Assembly (NCBI RefSeq): GCF_003946165.1
Contig: NZ_RHOI01000009.1
Span: 1-64,000, forward strand
Length of the DNA: 64,000 nt
Origin: Lacticaseibacillus baoqingensis
GTDB taxonomy: Bacteria; Bacillota; Bacilli; Lactobacillales; Lactobacillaceae
Direction of reading: 5' to 3'
Made by a program: the position numbers and the translations under genes. Positions 26,349-35,948 of the stretch are shown here, one piece after another (positions within the stretch are counted from its first letter, which is position 1; each line of letters opens with the position of its first letter). Under the pieces are notes generated by a model. The model searched no databases, had not been told where the DNA came from, and saw only the letters and a program-made list of their open reading frames with translations.

Positions 26349-26654
26349 TCAATCCATGGTACTTTTATACATGCCTTCTTCGATCCACGCGCGCATCAAC
26401 TTCACCGCAAACGCTTGGGCTTGTTCGTCGCCCAACTCCGGTTTTGTCGCGGCGATCACGCGGCCCAATGCTTTGGGAGTCACAGTGTGATCGGCGATCA
26501 TTTGGGTCATCATGAATTGGTTGAGCTGATCGATTTCATCTTCACTAAAGCCAAATTCCAGATACAAATATGAACTCGAGTGAATATTTAATTTTTTGGT
26601 GATCCGCCCCAATACATCTAAGATCAAAATGCGATCGTTGTCTTCTTCTCCCAT
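26349..26654 (-). CDS. Small conserved-looking protein of unknown function
   Basis: 101 residues, acidic and soluble, probably all-helical, with no membrane segment. The segment SSSYLYLEFGFSEDEIDQLNQFMMTQM is the most distinctive part. I do not recognise the family. The ATG at 26654 follows GGAGGGGGAG, which makes it a likely real gene; the longer in-frame extension runs into the serine dehydratase stop region. It lies 70 bp downstream of sdaAA in the same direction, so it may be the last gene of that operon. Confidence 0.65.
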   Translation of the reverse strand: MGEEDNDRILILDVLGRITKKLNIHSSSYLYLEFGFSEDEIDQLNQFMMTQMIADHTVTPKALGRVIAATKPELGDEQAQAFAVKLMRAWIEEGMYKSTMD

Positions 26655-26724
26655 ACGCTCCCCCTCCAACAAGTGTTCACCTGTTAGTATACCTGACAGT
26701 GCCGCTTTGTACACTGATACACAC

Positions 26725-27591
26725 TCAGTCCCCAAAAATTTCTTGCTTCAAACGCACTGCCGTCGGTGTCGCTGCTAAGCCGCCTTCGCCCGTTTCACGC
26801 AAGCTGCTAGGCAAGGAAACGCCGACTTTGCGTACCGCTTCGATCACTTCATCGGTTGGAATCACGCTGATCATCCCTGCCAGCGCCATGTCAGCAGCGA
26901 TCATGGCTTGGCTAGCCCCTAACGCATTGCGTTTGACGCAAGGGACTTCGACCAGCCCGGCAACGGGATCACAAACCAGCCCCATCATATTTTGCAAGGT
27001 GATCGCCACCGCCGCGCTGGCTTGCTCAACGGTGCCGCCTTTGGCTAAGACCAAACTCGCCGCCGCCATCGCACTGGCAGACCCGACTTCTTCTTGGCAT
27101 CCGCCTTCTGCCCCTGCGATGCCTGAGTTATTGGCGATCACCAAACCAAAGGCGCCGGCAGTGAACAAGAAATCGATCTGCTGGTCATGACTGAGCTTTA
27201 AGCGATCACGCACGGCGGTCAACACGCCAGCCAACACCCCTGCTGAGCCTGCAGTTGGCGTCGCGCAGATCAAGCCCATTTTAGCGTTAACCTCATTGAC
27301 CGCAACGGCATTGCGCACCGCCGCCAAGATCGGTTCGCCTGACAGCCAATCGCCAGCAGCAAGATAATCATCAAGCTTCTTGGCTTCACCGCCAGTTAAG
27401 CCGGTCATCGACTTCACCCCAGCGACGCCTTCTGCCACTGAAGCGGCCATCACCTCAAGGTTGCGGGCCATCAAGGCGCGCACTTGCTCACGGGTGCGGG
27501 TGGTATTTTCCAGTTCGACGGCGATCATTAATTCCGCGACCGAGGGATAATCGCGGCTTTGCGCGATGAGTTCTTTGATGGTATAAAACAT
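26725..27591 (-). CDS. sdaAA: L-serine dehydratase, alpha subunit
   Basis: 288 residues. The iron-sulfur subunit of the two-subunit L-serine deaminase, which turns serine into pyruvate and ammonia. Cluster-ligand cysteines are in GLICATPTAGSAG, GGCQEEVGSASAM, and GLVCDPVAGLVEVPC. Normal length. It follows sdaAB after 11 bp in one operon. The oxygen-sensitive 4Fe-4S cluster fits a fermentative host. Confidence 0.96.
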   Translation of the reverse strand: MFYTIKELIAQSRDYPSVAELMIAVELENTTRTREQVRALMARNLEVMAASVAEGVAGVKSMTGLTGGEAKKLDDYLAAGDWLSGEPILAAVRNAVAVNEVNAKMGLICATPTAGSAGVLAGVLTAVRDRLKLSHDQQIDFLFTAGAFGLVIANNSGIAGAEGGCQEEVGSASAMAAASLVLAKGGTVEQASAAVAITLQNMMGLVCDPVAGLVEVPCVKRNALGASQAMIAADMALAGMISVIPTDEVIEAVRKVGVSLPSSLRETGEGGLAATPTAVRLKQEIFGD

Positions 27592-27602
27592 GTTTGCTCC
27601 TT

Positions 27603-28268
27603 TTATTCGAAGTACGTGACATTCACCATATGTGGCAGCTGCTTTAACTGTGCCAAAATATCGGCTTGGTACGCGTCAACTTCGATGATCATGATGGCGT
27701 GTTCGCCTTTGGCTTCTCGTGTCACTGTCATCGTGCCAATATTGATCGCCGCATCTGAAAAGATCTTGGTGACCGCCGCGATCATCCCTGGGACATCATC
27801 ATGAATGGTGATATAAGTGGGCGTCCCCATCGATAACGAGATCTTGAACCCATTTAATTCGGTGATGCGGATATTACCACCGCCGATCGACTCGCCTAAC
27901 ACGGTGAGTTTGTGGGCGCCTTTTTGCAAAACGATCCGCGCAGAATTTGGATGATCGACTTTATCGCTTTTGGGGACAAAAGTCACTTTGATACCGGCTT
28001 CATGCGCCAAGCGCAAGGAATCGCGCAGCTGCGGATCATCCGGTGCCATACCTAATAGCCCGCCGATGATCGCCACATCTGTCCCGTGACCGCGATAAGT
28101 CTTGGCAAATGATTCATATAAATACACATCAATGCGCTCTGGTGCTTCGCCAAAAATATTGCGCACGACGCGTCCAATGCGAGACGCACCAGCGGTATGC
28201 GATGAACTAGGGCCGACCATGACTGGTCCGATGATATCAAAAACACTGTGAAATCTCACTTCTGGCAT
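27603..28268 (-). CDS. sdaAB: L-serine dehydratase, beta subunit
   Basis: 221 residues. The N-terminal part has FDIIGPVMVGPSSSHTAGASRIGR, the family signature, and the C-terminus (about 145-221) is an ACT domain (YITIHDDVPGMIAAVTKIFSDAAINIGTMTV) probably binding serine. The ATG at 28268 is 6 nt after GGAGAG; the longer frame has no site. First gene of sdaAB-sdaAA. Confidence 0.96.
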   Translation of the reverse strand: MPEVRFHSVFDIIGPVMVGPSSSHTAGASRIGRVVRNIFGEAPERIDVYLYESFAKTYRGHGTDVAIIGGLLGMAPDDPQLRDSLRLAHEAGIKVTFVPKSDKVDHPNSARIVLQKGAHKLTVLGESIGGGNIRITELNGFKISLSMGTPTYITIHDDVPGMIAAVTKIFSDAAINIGTMTVTREAKGEHAIMIIEVDAYQADILAQLKQLPHMVNVTYFE

Positions 28269-28382
28269 CGTTACTCTCCAAATTCTAATTTTTGATATCT
28301 TCACGGTACCACGTTTTATCGATCAACGCACGAAAAAGCGGCAAACAATAGCTGCCATTTTTGCAACCGTTTCCAAATAGAC

Positions 28383-28422
28383 AAAAAAACCGGCACTGGC
28401 CAAAAATTCGGTCAGTGCCGGT
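28383..28422 (-). terminator. Terminator of pepD
   Basis: CCGGCACTGACC pairs with GGCCAGTGCCGG (one mismatch) and T7 follows on the minus strand. Confidence 0.9.
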
Positions 28423-28428
28423 CAAAGC

Positions 28429-29841
28429 TTAAAGATTCGGATCCATTTTGAAGGTCAACTGGGACAATTCTGTGCCGCGAGTGATCAAACTGAATAAGAA
28501 AGCTCGCGTCACCTGGTTATAATGTTGGACGATCTCATGATTTTGTGCCGTTAAATAAGCGGTTTTTTCTTGACCAACAAGCGCCGCCGCATCCTTAGCC
28601 ACCGCCGCCAACTTCTGGCGGGCCCATTGTCCAAGGTCTTTTTGATAGGCGAGATCGTCTTCGATAAAGTCGGCATAGTGACTTTCCACGACCATCGCTA
28701 AAGCTTCATACAACCAATACGCCGAGTCGAGATCAAGTTTTGCTGGCACCTGTGCATATGTCGGATCAATGTCATCAGCATTAGTGAACATCGGGACATG
28801 CGGGCAAAACGTCGGGATCCCAAACGCCACCCACTGCACGCCGCCAAGGCTATCCGGACGTGCCTGTAAAATATGCGAATTGGCGGTGCGTGACAGCGAG
28901 ATCGCCCGGTAAGTTTTTTTGTCATGCGCGCTGCCGCTGCCTAATGGATCAAAGCGGGTCTCATCAAAATGTGACTTCAACACATATTGAATATCTTCAA
29001 GGCTCAATTTGCGGCTGGGCTTGCGAATAAATGGCAATTCTGGTGATTCAGGATCTTGGGTTTGATCTTCAGGATTGAAATAGCGCTGGGCAAACCACAC
29101 CCGCGGCGTATTATAGTGATGATCTTTTTCCGTATCCGTACCGAAAATATGGCGAAAGTTGAACCCGGTCAGATCCGGATTAAGTTGATGCTCTTCAACG
29201 AATTCCTGGATGCCTTTAGCCCACATATAATTGTCAGGATCGTCAAAATCAATGGCTTGGATCGCCACTTGGTTCGCCGCAACGGCATAACAATCATCCG
29301 GAATCCGTACCGCGACCCACATATGCCCGGTAACGATTTCCATATACCAAACTTCATTGGCATCGACAAACTGGATCCCATTGCCTTCAGCAGAACCATA
29401 CTCGGCGACCAATTCACCCAGATACCGCACGCCGTCTCGAGCGGATTCGATAAACGGCAACACCAGCGTCGTTAAGGCATCTTCTGCCAAACCGTTGGGC
29501 ACCAGCGGATCGTAAGCTAAGACCCGCTGGTTGGCATAAACACTTTCAGTCGCAGATTCGCCAACGCCAAGTGCGTTGAACCCATCTTCTTCGTTCGGGC
29601 CTTGGCTTTGATCGACATTAGGCGTCGCCGTATAGCGATACCCATTGGCTGGCAATGGTACCGTCAGCCCGTTGTAAGCCGAAACAAAGGTCTCCGATCG
29701 ACCTTGCACAGCCGAGCGAACGACGACTGCTTTAGGATAGATGGCTTGCAGCCGATCTTCATTCCGAGAAATATAAGGTGCCCCTTCCAGGCTGGCTTTT
29801 TTACCGACCATGATCGAGGTACATGCAGAGCGTGTGATCAT
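28429..29841 (-). CDS. pepD: C69-family dipeptidase
   Basis: 470 residues. An N-terminal-nucleophile cysteine peptidase; the catalytic residue is probably Cys7 in RSACTSIMVGKKAS, exposed by removal of the leading residues. SRNED, GVGESATESVYAN and AKGIQEFVEEHQLNPD-type segments match PepD/PepDA of lactobacilli. It splits a broad range of dipeptides in the cytoplasm. It lies 23 bp after an OPT transporter gene, so uptake and hydrolysis of peptides are encoded together. GGAGGAG precedes the ATG. Confidence 0.93.
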   Translation of the reverse strand: MITRSACTSIMVGKKASLEGAPYISRNEDRLQAIYPKAVVVRSAVQGRSETFVSAYNGLTVPLPANGYRYTATPNVDQSQGPNEEDGFNALGVGESATESVYANQRVLAYDPLVPNGLAEDALTTLVLPFIESARDGVRYLGELVAEYGSAEGNGIQFVDANEVWYMEIVTGHMWVAVRIPDDCYAVAANQVAIQAIDFDDPDNYMWAKGIQEFVEEHQLNPDLTGFNFRHIFGTDTEKDHHYNTPRVWFAQRYFNPEDQTQDPESPELPFIRKPSRKLSLEDIQYVLKSHFDETRFDPLGSGSAHDKKTYRAISLSRTANSHILQARPDSLGGVQWVAFGIPTFCPHVPMFTNADDIDPTYAQVPAKLDLDSAYWLYEALAMVVESHYADFIEDDLAYQKDLGQWARQKLAAVAKDAAALVGQEKTAYLTAQNHEIVQHYNQVTRAFLFSLITRGTELSQLTFKMDPNL

Positions 29842-29864
29842 TTTTTCTCCTCCAAATACTTGTG

Positions 29865-31706
29865 CTATCGCTTGTCTTTACCATTATGCGCTGCAACCCG
29901 CCGGACCTGCAATAGCGGCCCAATGATGGCCGCGCACAAGCCGATCAACATGACCCATGCCGGCAGGTCCCCACTAGGCCTCCCTGGCGTGACGATAGCG
30001 GCGACTTGCAAACCGATGCCGATCAAGCCGACCAGCGAGCCACCAGCGATCAAGCCGCTAGCCAGCGACACGCCCAACCCCACCCGGGTATCACGCACCC
30101 CTGCCGCGCTGACCTTCATCACCAAAGCACGCAACAACGCCCCTACCAAGATCGCACTGGTCGTTGCCATCGGCAGATAAAAACCTAATGCAACTGTCAT
30201 GATCGGCAGCTTCAACAACCAACAAACCAATCCCAACACGATACCGACGATCACCATCGCCCAAGGCAGCTTGCCAGACATGATCCCTGCAGTTAAGGTG
30301 GCGATCAAATTAGCTTGCGGCAAGCCAAATGGCGGATTTGCCCCGCCGATCGCCAGCTGTGGCGCCAACAAGCTGGTGGTCGCCATGACAATGATCACCC
30401 CGATCAAGGCCGCCAAGATGAAATACGGCCGCACCACATGCCGGTCGATACGCACCAACACGCCGACTTTTTGGGTTTGCGTATACGCACCGCCAACAGA
30501 GATCGCCGTGACGATGAAGATACCAAACAATAATAACCATTGCGTATGTTGGCCATCCCGCCACCCGCACAAGACAAATACCGCCGTCATGATCACCAAA
30601 CTGGCAATGGTCATCCCTGATACCGGCGCATTCGAACAGCCGATCGTCCCGGCCATACGCGCAGACACGATGACAAACAGCAGCGCCAAACCCGCAGCCA
30701 ACACCGCCGCTAGCAGACTTAACCCCAAATGGCCGCTGACCAACCAACCAGTGATGACCACCACCGCTAACGCACCACCCAGCCGTCCCAAGAAATGCTG
30801 ACTGCCAGCAGCAGGGCCTGAGCCTATGGTCTGTTGCAATGATGTTCGAATCACCGGGATCAGCTTCAACGCCCCGATCACCCCGCCGCACAGCATCATC
30901 CCAGCACCGATATACTTGGCATAAGCCCCTGCCACCGCATCAACATCCAGTTGCGCGATCGGCGTGGCTGCATTCCATACCTGCGCCTGCGGATCTGCAA
31001 ATTGTGTAAAATAAGCGATCAAAGGCGTCAGCCCAAAATTAGCCAGTAAGGACCCGGCAAACATCGTCAACGACACTTCCATCCCGACCACAAATCCGAT
31101 CCCGATCAGCATCGGGTTCACTTCTAACGCAAATTTCCAGCGATAACTGGCATCGCCGACGACCGTGATGGTGGTGTTCACCCACCCCAATACTTGCGTT
31201 GATAATGCCGTCACCAACCCGCCGATCCCAAATCCCCAAGCCATCACCCCTAGCTGGTCGCTTGCTGCTTCACTGGCAGTCAATGCACTGGCGATCGCTT
31301 GCGATTCAGGATAAGGCAGCTGCTTAGCTTGGGAGATCACCATGAAATCTTCGACCAACCCGGCCACACTCACTGCAAACACCACCGCTGCGGCACCGAC
31401 TGCGCACCCCGCCCAGAAATTGACTCGGCCACCGATCAAAATGATTGCAGGAACGACATAGATCATGCCGCTGGCAATCGATTCACCGCCGCTGGCCATT
31501 GCTTGGATCAGATTCTTGCCGCGCATCCCTTGAGGCGCCGCCCATAACTGCACCAACCCTGACCCAATGATCGCCCCAGGGATCCCTGCAGCCACAGTCA
31601 GCCCGGCTTTCATCCCTGAATAAGCGGTGCTGGCCGCAAAAATCAGTGCCAAAACACTCCCGATCAACAACACGATCCCCCGCTTTTGTCGCGGTTTTCC
31701 CAACAT
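29865..31706 (-). CDS. OPT-family oligopeptide transporter
   Basis: 613 residues with about 14-16 membrane helices. The OPT signature is visible as NLIQAMASGGESIASGMIYVVPA (about 66-88), and the N-terminus STAYSGMKAGLTVAAGIPGAIIG fits the bacterial OPT group. These proteins import peptides or metal-siderophore complexes with protons. The dipeptidase gene 23 bp downstream favours a peptide substrate. Length is normal. Confidence 0.93.
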   Translation of the reverse strand: MLGKPRQKRGIVLLIGSVLALIFAASTAYSGMKAGLTVAAGIPGAIIGSGLVQLWAAPQGMRGKNLIQAMASGGESIASGMIYVVPAIILIGGRVNFWAGCAVGAAAVVFAVSVAGLVEDFMVISQAKQLPYPESQAIASALTASEAASDQLGVMAWGFGIGGLVTALSTQVLGWVNTTITVVGDASYRWKFALEVNPMLIGIGFVVGMEVSLTMFAGSLLANFGLTPLIAYFTQFADPQAQVWNAATPIAQLDVDAVAGAYAKYIGAGMMLCGGVIGALKLIPVIRTSLQQTIGSGPAAGSQHFLGRLGGALAVVVITGWLVSGHLGLSLLAAVLAAGLALLFVIVSARMAGTIGCSNAPVSGMTIASLVIMTAVFVLCGWRDGQHTQWLLLFGIFIVTAISVGGAYTQTQKVGVLVRIDRHVVRPYFILAALIGVIIVMATTSLLAPQLAIGGANPPFGLPQANLIATLTAGIMSGKLPWAMVIVGIVLGLVCWLLKLPIMTVALGFYLPMATTSAILVGALLRALVMKVSAAGVRDTRVGLGVSLASGLIAGGSLVGLIGIGLQVAAIVTPGRPSGDLPAWVMLIGLCAAIIGPLLQVRRVAAHNGKDKR

Positions 31707-31963
31707 GCGCGTGCCTCCTTGATGACGATTGTTAATAGGAAATTATCTTATCAAAATTCGGATTGACATGCGACAAGTATGAAAACATCCTAACTGACCG
31801 CTATTACAGGAAAAATAAGCGAACAATAGCATAGGCTTAGTTTGCAATCATTCGACCGTCTTGTTACGATTATATTATTAATAACGTCATCGCTGAGGAT
31901 TTCCCCTTTTTCTCATTGTCGTCTATGGCTATACTAAATAAAACCACCAAAAGGAGTCTGGCT

Positions 31964-32374
31964 ATGATTCGACCGATCAATCGCGACCAAACATGGTTAC
32001 AACGTGTCGCCAAACCGGCAACACCTAAAGACACTGCTGTGATCACAGATTTACAAGACACTTTACGGGCCCATCAAGATCATTGCGTCGGCATGGCGGC
32101 TAACATGATCGGCAGTGATCGGCGGATCATCATCGCCCAGCTGGGACCAATGGCGATCCCGATGATCAACCCGCAGATCATTGAAAAACATGACCCTTAT
32201 CTCACCACAGAAGGGTGTTTATCATTATCTGGACAACGCCAAACCAAGCGCTATCGATCGATCACGCTTCAATATCTCGATGCCCGCTTTCAACCGCAAC
32301 AGCAAACCTTCAATGATTACTTTGCGCAAATCGTTCAGCATGAATGCGACCATTGCGACGGTATCTTGATCTAA
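31964..32374 (+). CDS. Peptide deformylase-like protein, motif 1 changed
   Basis: 136 residues, shorter than housekeeping Def (about 185). Motif 2 EGCLS (Cys85) and motif 3 HECDH (His126, Glu127, His130) needed for metal binding and catalysis are intact. Motif 1, usually GxGxAAxQ, reads VGMAANM (42-48), with Met48 in place of the Gln that stabilises the transition state. Similar short deformylases occur as second copies in lactobacilli, streptococci and enterococci. Formyl-Met removal by this copy is therefore doubtful. AAGGAG lies 7 nt before the ATG at 31964. Confidence 0.85.
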   Translation: MIRPINRDQTWLQRVAKPATPKDTAVITDLQDTLRAHQDHCVGMAANMIGSDRRIIIAQLGPMAIPMINPQIIEKHDPYLTTEGCLSLSGQRQTKRYRSITLQYLDARFQPQQQTFNDYFAQIVQHECDHCDGILI

Positions 32375-32397
32375 GGTACTTGATCTGCAAAGTTAAA

Positions 32398-32448
32398 CAA
32401 GCACCGCCACCACCCATCAAAAATGATGGACATTGGCGGTGCTTGTTG
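32398..32448 (+). terminator. Terminator of deformylase-like gene
   Basis: CAAGCACCGCCA (32398-32409) pairs with TGGCGGTGCTTG (32434-32445), with inner CCATCA/TGATGG pairing. Confidence 0.75.
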
Positions 32449-32560
32449 CGTGCAAATTTCGGTTCGATCAATTAGCTTGGCCGAGTTTAAGTCGTATCTC
32501 GACGACAAAATGCTTTTGATGTTAAGTACCTGCAAAACGTATCGGTCTGACAGAGGCTGT

Positions 32561-33244
32561 TTACTGCCGAATCTTTGCCAGCAATAAACGCCCGTCTGCT
32601 TGCGCGTATGCCAATTCCCACACTTCGCTGAAACGCTCGATCATTGCATCATCGTGTTGAGTTTGATTGAAGGCTGCTGGGCGATCGAGATACTCGAAGT
32701 AATCGCGAGCTTGCGCGGTGATCACCACATGTGGATGATCGGCGTCGCTTAATTCTTGTTGCATATCGATCAATACCAAGTCTTCAAGCCGATTGAGCCG
32801 TCCTGCTTGCTGCCAGCGATCCAAGATGGCTTTTTGCCGGCTAAAACACTTACTGGTCATATGTTGGGCCAAAGTTGCTTGGTCATTTTGCGACCAGGCT
32901 TCTTCAACGGTGTAAAATAACGGCTCGAAATCTTTGGCTAATGCAGGATCGATCGGGGACAACGCTTCTGTGCGCGTTGCGGCTCGGTCTTGTTGTCGCC
33001 GTTTGAGCAGCTGCCAGCCGCCGACTGCCAAAGCCAGCACAATTATGGGTCCCCCAAACCACAAACCGCGTCCTAATAACATCCGGCGTCCAGACATCAT
33101 ATGACCGCCGCCATAACTCGGGTGGCCCCCCATATGCATCCCGCCGCCACCACCAATGGCGCCGCCGACGCGGGCTGAGACGCTGACGGTGGGGGCACAA
33201 AACAAGGCGACTATCAGGCTAATTGTCAGGAAGATTTTTTTCAT
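32561..33244 (-). CDS. Exported, membrane-anchored Tim44-like domain protein
   Basis: 227 residues. Signal-like N-terminus (1-24), a Gly/His/Met-rich stretch (26-50), one membrane helix (about 60-80, WFGGPIIVLALAVGGWQLL) and a C-terminal domain (about 100-227) with SQNDQATLAQHMTSKCFSRQ and VVITAQARDYFEYL, typical of the Tim44/MBA1-like domain. Function unknown. Last gene of a three-gene operon after thioredoxin and the C59 hydrolase (10-bp gap). Confidence 0.8.
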   Translation of the reverse strand: MKKIFLTISLIVALFCAPTVSVSARVGGAIGGGGGMHMGGHPSYGGGHMMSGRRMLLGRGLWFGGPIIVLALAVGGWQLLKRRQQDRAATRTEALSPIDPALAKDFEPLFYTVEEAWSQNDQATLAQHMTSKCFSRQKAILDRWQQAGRLNRLEDLVLIDMQQELSDADHPHVVITAQARDYFEYLDRPAAFNQTQHDDAMIERFSEVWELAYAQADGRLLLAKIRQ

Positions 33245-33254
33245 TCGTAGTTCC

Positions 33255-34235
33255 TCATTGATTCAAACTGCGCGGTTGCCAAACATCAGCCACCGGAAAC
33301 ACTCGCGGCTGCGCAGTCGCCAATAATGCCGCATCTAACTGCAACGAAACGACCGCCGCTTGGTGATACGCTTGGTAATAATAACGGCGGCTTTCTGGTA
33401 CCACGGCCGCGCGATATACCGAATATGTCGGCTGATGCGCCAAAGACTGCGGCACCGTCACCCCATCTAACAGCCGCCAAGCGGTGACGATCGCGGCTTG
33501 TTCATTTGCCGGTTGATCGGTGCGCTCCTTGTAATACGCGGCGCGAATAAATCGTGCACCTGGAGATGACGAACCTGGCGGGATGGCTTTGCCAGACAAG
33601 TTGCCCGTCGTCACCCGTGGCGTGTTCAACGGAACGCGCCCCGCCAAATATTCCGGAGTAAATTCGACATAACGCCCCAGCCGTTCGCGCTGCACATCAA
33701 AATCTGGGCTGTTCGTCACCACCCCCAAGGGATTTGGACGCAAGCGCAGCGGCTGCTCAGTCGGTTCGATCACAGCGATCGCACCAGTTGGGTCGCTAAC
33801 GGCAAAATGCAACTCCGGATAGCCATATTTGGTATCGCTTTCGTTATCGGCCATCAACTCGATTGCTGGCAAGTGCGCCGCAATGTCTGCCACTGAGCGA
33901 CAATTGGCCAACAACCAAAAGCCTAACTCATAAGGGGCTAATTGAATGCGATCCGACCGCCGTTTGGTCTGCAAGCGCGCACCATTGGCGAAAGTCAGCT
34001 TTTGCACGCATAACCCATGCTCATTGACGCCATCGGAAATGTCGATCCGCTGACCATAGATTGTGCCGCTGCCGATCATCGCATAAGGATTGCGATATTT
34101 ATGATGGTCAAATGGACTTTGCCAAGCAAACTCACGCGGGATAAAAACCGGCCCTGCGCCGAGCTCATGCCAATCCATGGTGCGGGCTAAAACATGCGTC
34201 AGGTCTTTAGCAACAAGGTGAATACTGGTGCACAT
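33255..34235 (-). CDS. Choloylglycine hydrolase (C59) family protein
   Basis: 326 residues. An N-terminal-nucleophile amidase with Cys2 exposed after Met removal, and Arg18, Asp21, Asn in VVTNSPDF and Arg in GARFIRAAY matching the catalytic set of bile salt hydrolases and penicillin V acylases. Substrate choice between bile salts, penicillin V and acyl-homoserine lactones cannot be made from sequence. It sits between a thioredoxin-like gene (9-bp gap) and a Tim44-like gene (10-bp gap). Confidence 0.92.
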   Translation of the reverse strand: MCTSIHLVAKDLTHVLARTMDWHELGAGPVFIPREFAWQSPFDHHKYRNPYAMIGSGTIYGQRIDISDGVNEHGLCVQKLTFANGARLQTKRRSDRIQLAPYELGFWLLANCRSVADIAAHLPAIELMADNESDTKYGYPELHFAVSDPTGAIAVIEPTEQPLRLRPNPLGVVTNSPDFDVQRERLGRYVEFTPEYLAGRVPLNTPRVTTGNLSGKAIPPGSSSPGARFIRAAYYKERTDQPANEQAAIVTAWRLLDGVTVPQSLAHQPTYSVYRAAVVPESRRYYYQAYHQAAVVSLQLDAALLATAQPRVFPVADVWQPRSLNQ

Positions 34236-34244
34236 AAGCCCCTC

Positions 34245-34571
34245 CTACAATAATTGCTGCAAGCGTTCCAAAAACGCCGCTGGCGGTTGATAACCCACCA
34301 CCGCATCAACGATATGCCCAGCCTTTTTGACGATCACGCTGGGAGCGCTTTGCACCCCTAACGCCTCAGCGACATGAAAATCCTGGTTGACTGACAGCGT
34401 GACAAAACGCACCCGCTTAGCGATTTCTGGGTCACTCGCTACTTGACTCAAGGTGTGGTCCATCCGAATACACGCTGGGCAAAAATCCATGCGAAAGTCG
34501 ACCACCACGATCCCGGACTTAGTGGCAGTGGCATAATCTTCATCATGGATCAATTCGATCATCGCTGGCAT
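34245..34571 (-). CDS. Thioredoxin-family protein
   Basis: 108 residues with a thioredoxin fold; the active-site CPAC (Cys31, Cys34) replaces the usual CGPC, and the cis-Pro is in VQSAPSVIV. VVVDFRMDFCPACIRMD fits small cytoplasmic thioredoxins. It is the first gene of a unit with the C59 hydrolase and a Tim44-like protein, so it may keep a partner thiol reduced. AGGAG precedes the ATG. Confidence 0.9.
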   Translation of the reverse strand: MPAMIELIHDEDYATATKSGIVVVDFRMDFCPACIRMDHTLSQVASDPEIAKRVRFVTLSVNQDFHVAEALGVQSAPSVIVKKAGHIVDAVVGYQPPAAFLERLQQLL

Positions 34572-34674
34572 GGTGTCATCTCCTGACTAAAACACACTTT
34601 CTTTTAATCAGTATACCACCGCCAGCGATTCTTGGCTTTGGCATATTGATCGATATCACCTTCACACTGCAGCG

Positions 34675-34707
34675 ACAAAAAAACACGCCAGCATCGCTGC
34701 GGCGTGT
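34675..34707 (-). terminator. Terminator of gpmA
   Basis: ACACGCC-GCAGC pairs with GCTG-GCGTGT with one bulge, followed by T7 on the minus strand. Confidence 0.85.
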
Positions 34708-34729
34708 CTTAATACTGAGTTTGTGACAA

Positions 34730-35422
34730 TTACTTGCCTAACTTAGTCTTATCAGTGACTTCCAACTTGTCGTTGAAGGTGTAAACAACTGGTTCGCCAG
34801 TTGCCATTTCCAAGTTGATGATATCTTCATCAGAAATGTTTTCGATATACTTGGTCAACGCCCGCAAGGAGTTACCATGCGCTGCGATGATGACGTTTTT
34901 GCCAGCCAATAAGTCTGGGGCAATATGATCTTCCCAGAAAGGAATGACCCGTTCGAGGGTGACCTTAAGGTTTTCACCACCAGGAACAATGCGTGGATCC
35001 AGGTTGGCATAACGACGATCTTGAGCAGCGGAACCTTCGTCGTCAGCACTCAATAGTGGTGGCAAGGTGTCGTAAGAACGACGCCAGATGTGCACTTGTT
35101 CGTCGCCCCACTTTTCAGCGGCTTCAGCCTTGTTTTGGCCTTGTAAAGCGCCGTAGTGGCGTTCATTTAAGCGCCAGGTCTTGGTTTCTGGAATCCAAAG
35201 TTGGTCAGATTCTTCCAGTGCAAAGTGCAGCGTCTTGATCGCACGGGTCAAAACGGAGGTGTAAGCTTGGTCGAATTCAAGGCCGGCTTCTTTGAGCTTG
35301 CGCCCAGCCGCCTTTGCTTCTTCAACACCTTTGTCGCTTAAGTTAACGTCGACCCAGCCGGTGAACTGGTTGGACAAGTTCCATTCACTTTGACCGTGAC
35401 GGATAAGCACTAATTTTGCCAT
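34730..35422 (-). CDS. gpmA: 2,3-bisphosphoglycerate-dependent phosphoglycerate mutase
   Basis: 230 residues. It interconverts 3- and 2-phosphoglycerate in glycolysis. The phosphohistidine motif [10 protein letters not shown] (His9) and [13 protein letters not shown] are plain, with the second His in [17 protein letters not shown]. Length is normal. Monocistronic with its own terminator. Confidence 0.97.
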   Translation of the reverse strand: MAKLVLIRHGQSEWNLSNQFTGWVDVNLSDKGVEEAKAAGRKLKEAGLEFDQAYTSVLTRAIKTLHFALEESDQLWIPETKTWRLNERHYGALQGQNKAEAAEKWGDEQVHIWRRSYDTLPPLLSADDEGSAAQDRRYANLDPRIVPGGENLKVTLERVIPFWEDHIAPDLLAGKNVIIAAHGNSLRALTKYIENISDEDIINLEMATGEPVVYTFNDKLEVTDKTKLGK

Positions 35423-35576
35423 CTAGAAATTACCTCGCTTTTAATTTTTATATCTCGTTAATGATACCGCATTTCAGAAAAAAACGCGACGCCATTTTCT
35501 TAATTTGGTAGTATAGAAGCAAGTATTCCCTGCTTAACGCACATTTTAGTAGGCATGATTTGCAAAAGGAGAACGC

Positions 35577-35780
35577 ATGCGAAAAATTTGGTGGATCATC
35601 GGCGGTATCTGGTTGCTTAGCATCATCTATTTCCTCGTCTATGTGAATTCATTGTCACTGCAACTATGGGTCAACAGCTCCGCTTTCGGTGCCGGGGTGC
35701 ATATTGCCGCCGATTTTTGTTTGTTTGGCGGCGCTTTAGCCTTGATCTTACATTTCATTAGCAAGATCCGACGCCATTGA
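35577..35780 (+). CDS. Small two-helix membrane protein
   Basis: 67 residues: a basic N-terminus, a first membrane helix (about 4-24), a short loop with NSLSLQLWVNSSA, a second helix (about 41-62) and a basic end. AAAAGGAG lies 7 nt before the ATG and a strong hairpin follows, so it is probably expressed. Family not recognised. Confidence 0.7.
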   Translation: MRKIWWIIGGIWLLSIIYFLVYVNSLSLQLWVNSSAFGAGVHIAADFCLFGGALALILHFISKIRRH

Positions 35781-35849
35781 ATGATTACAATAAACGTGAC
35801 GAGGACAACATCATCTAGTCGCGTTTTACAAAGCCCCGCCTAGCGACAT

Positions 35850-35903
35850 AAAGCGCCTTGGTACCGCGATTCGATGCCGAATCGTGGTACCAAGGCGCTT
35901 TAT
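35850..35903. terminator. Bidirectional terminator
   Basis: AAAGCGCCTTGGTACC...CGATTCG and CGAATCG...GGTACCAAGGCGCTTT form a stem of more than 20 bp with one mismatch, followed by TATT. Confidence 0.85.
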
Positions 35904-35948
35904 TATGGGTTAAAACTGTTTTGTTTTTCAGCCGCTTTTGGGCTCACA

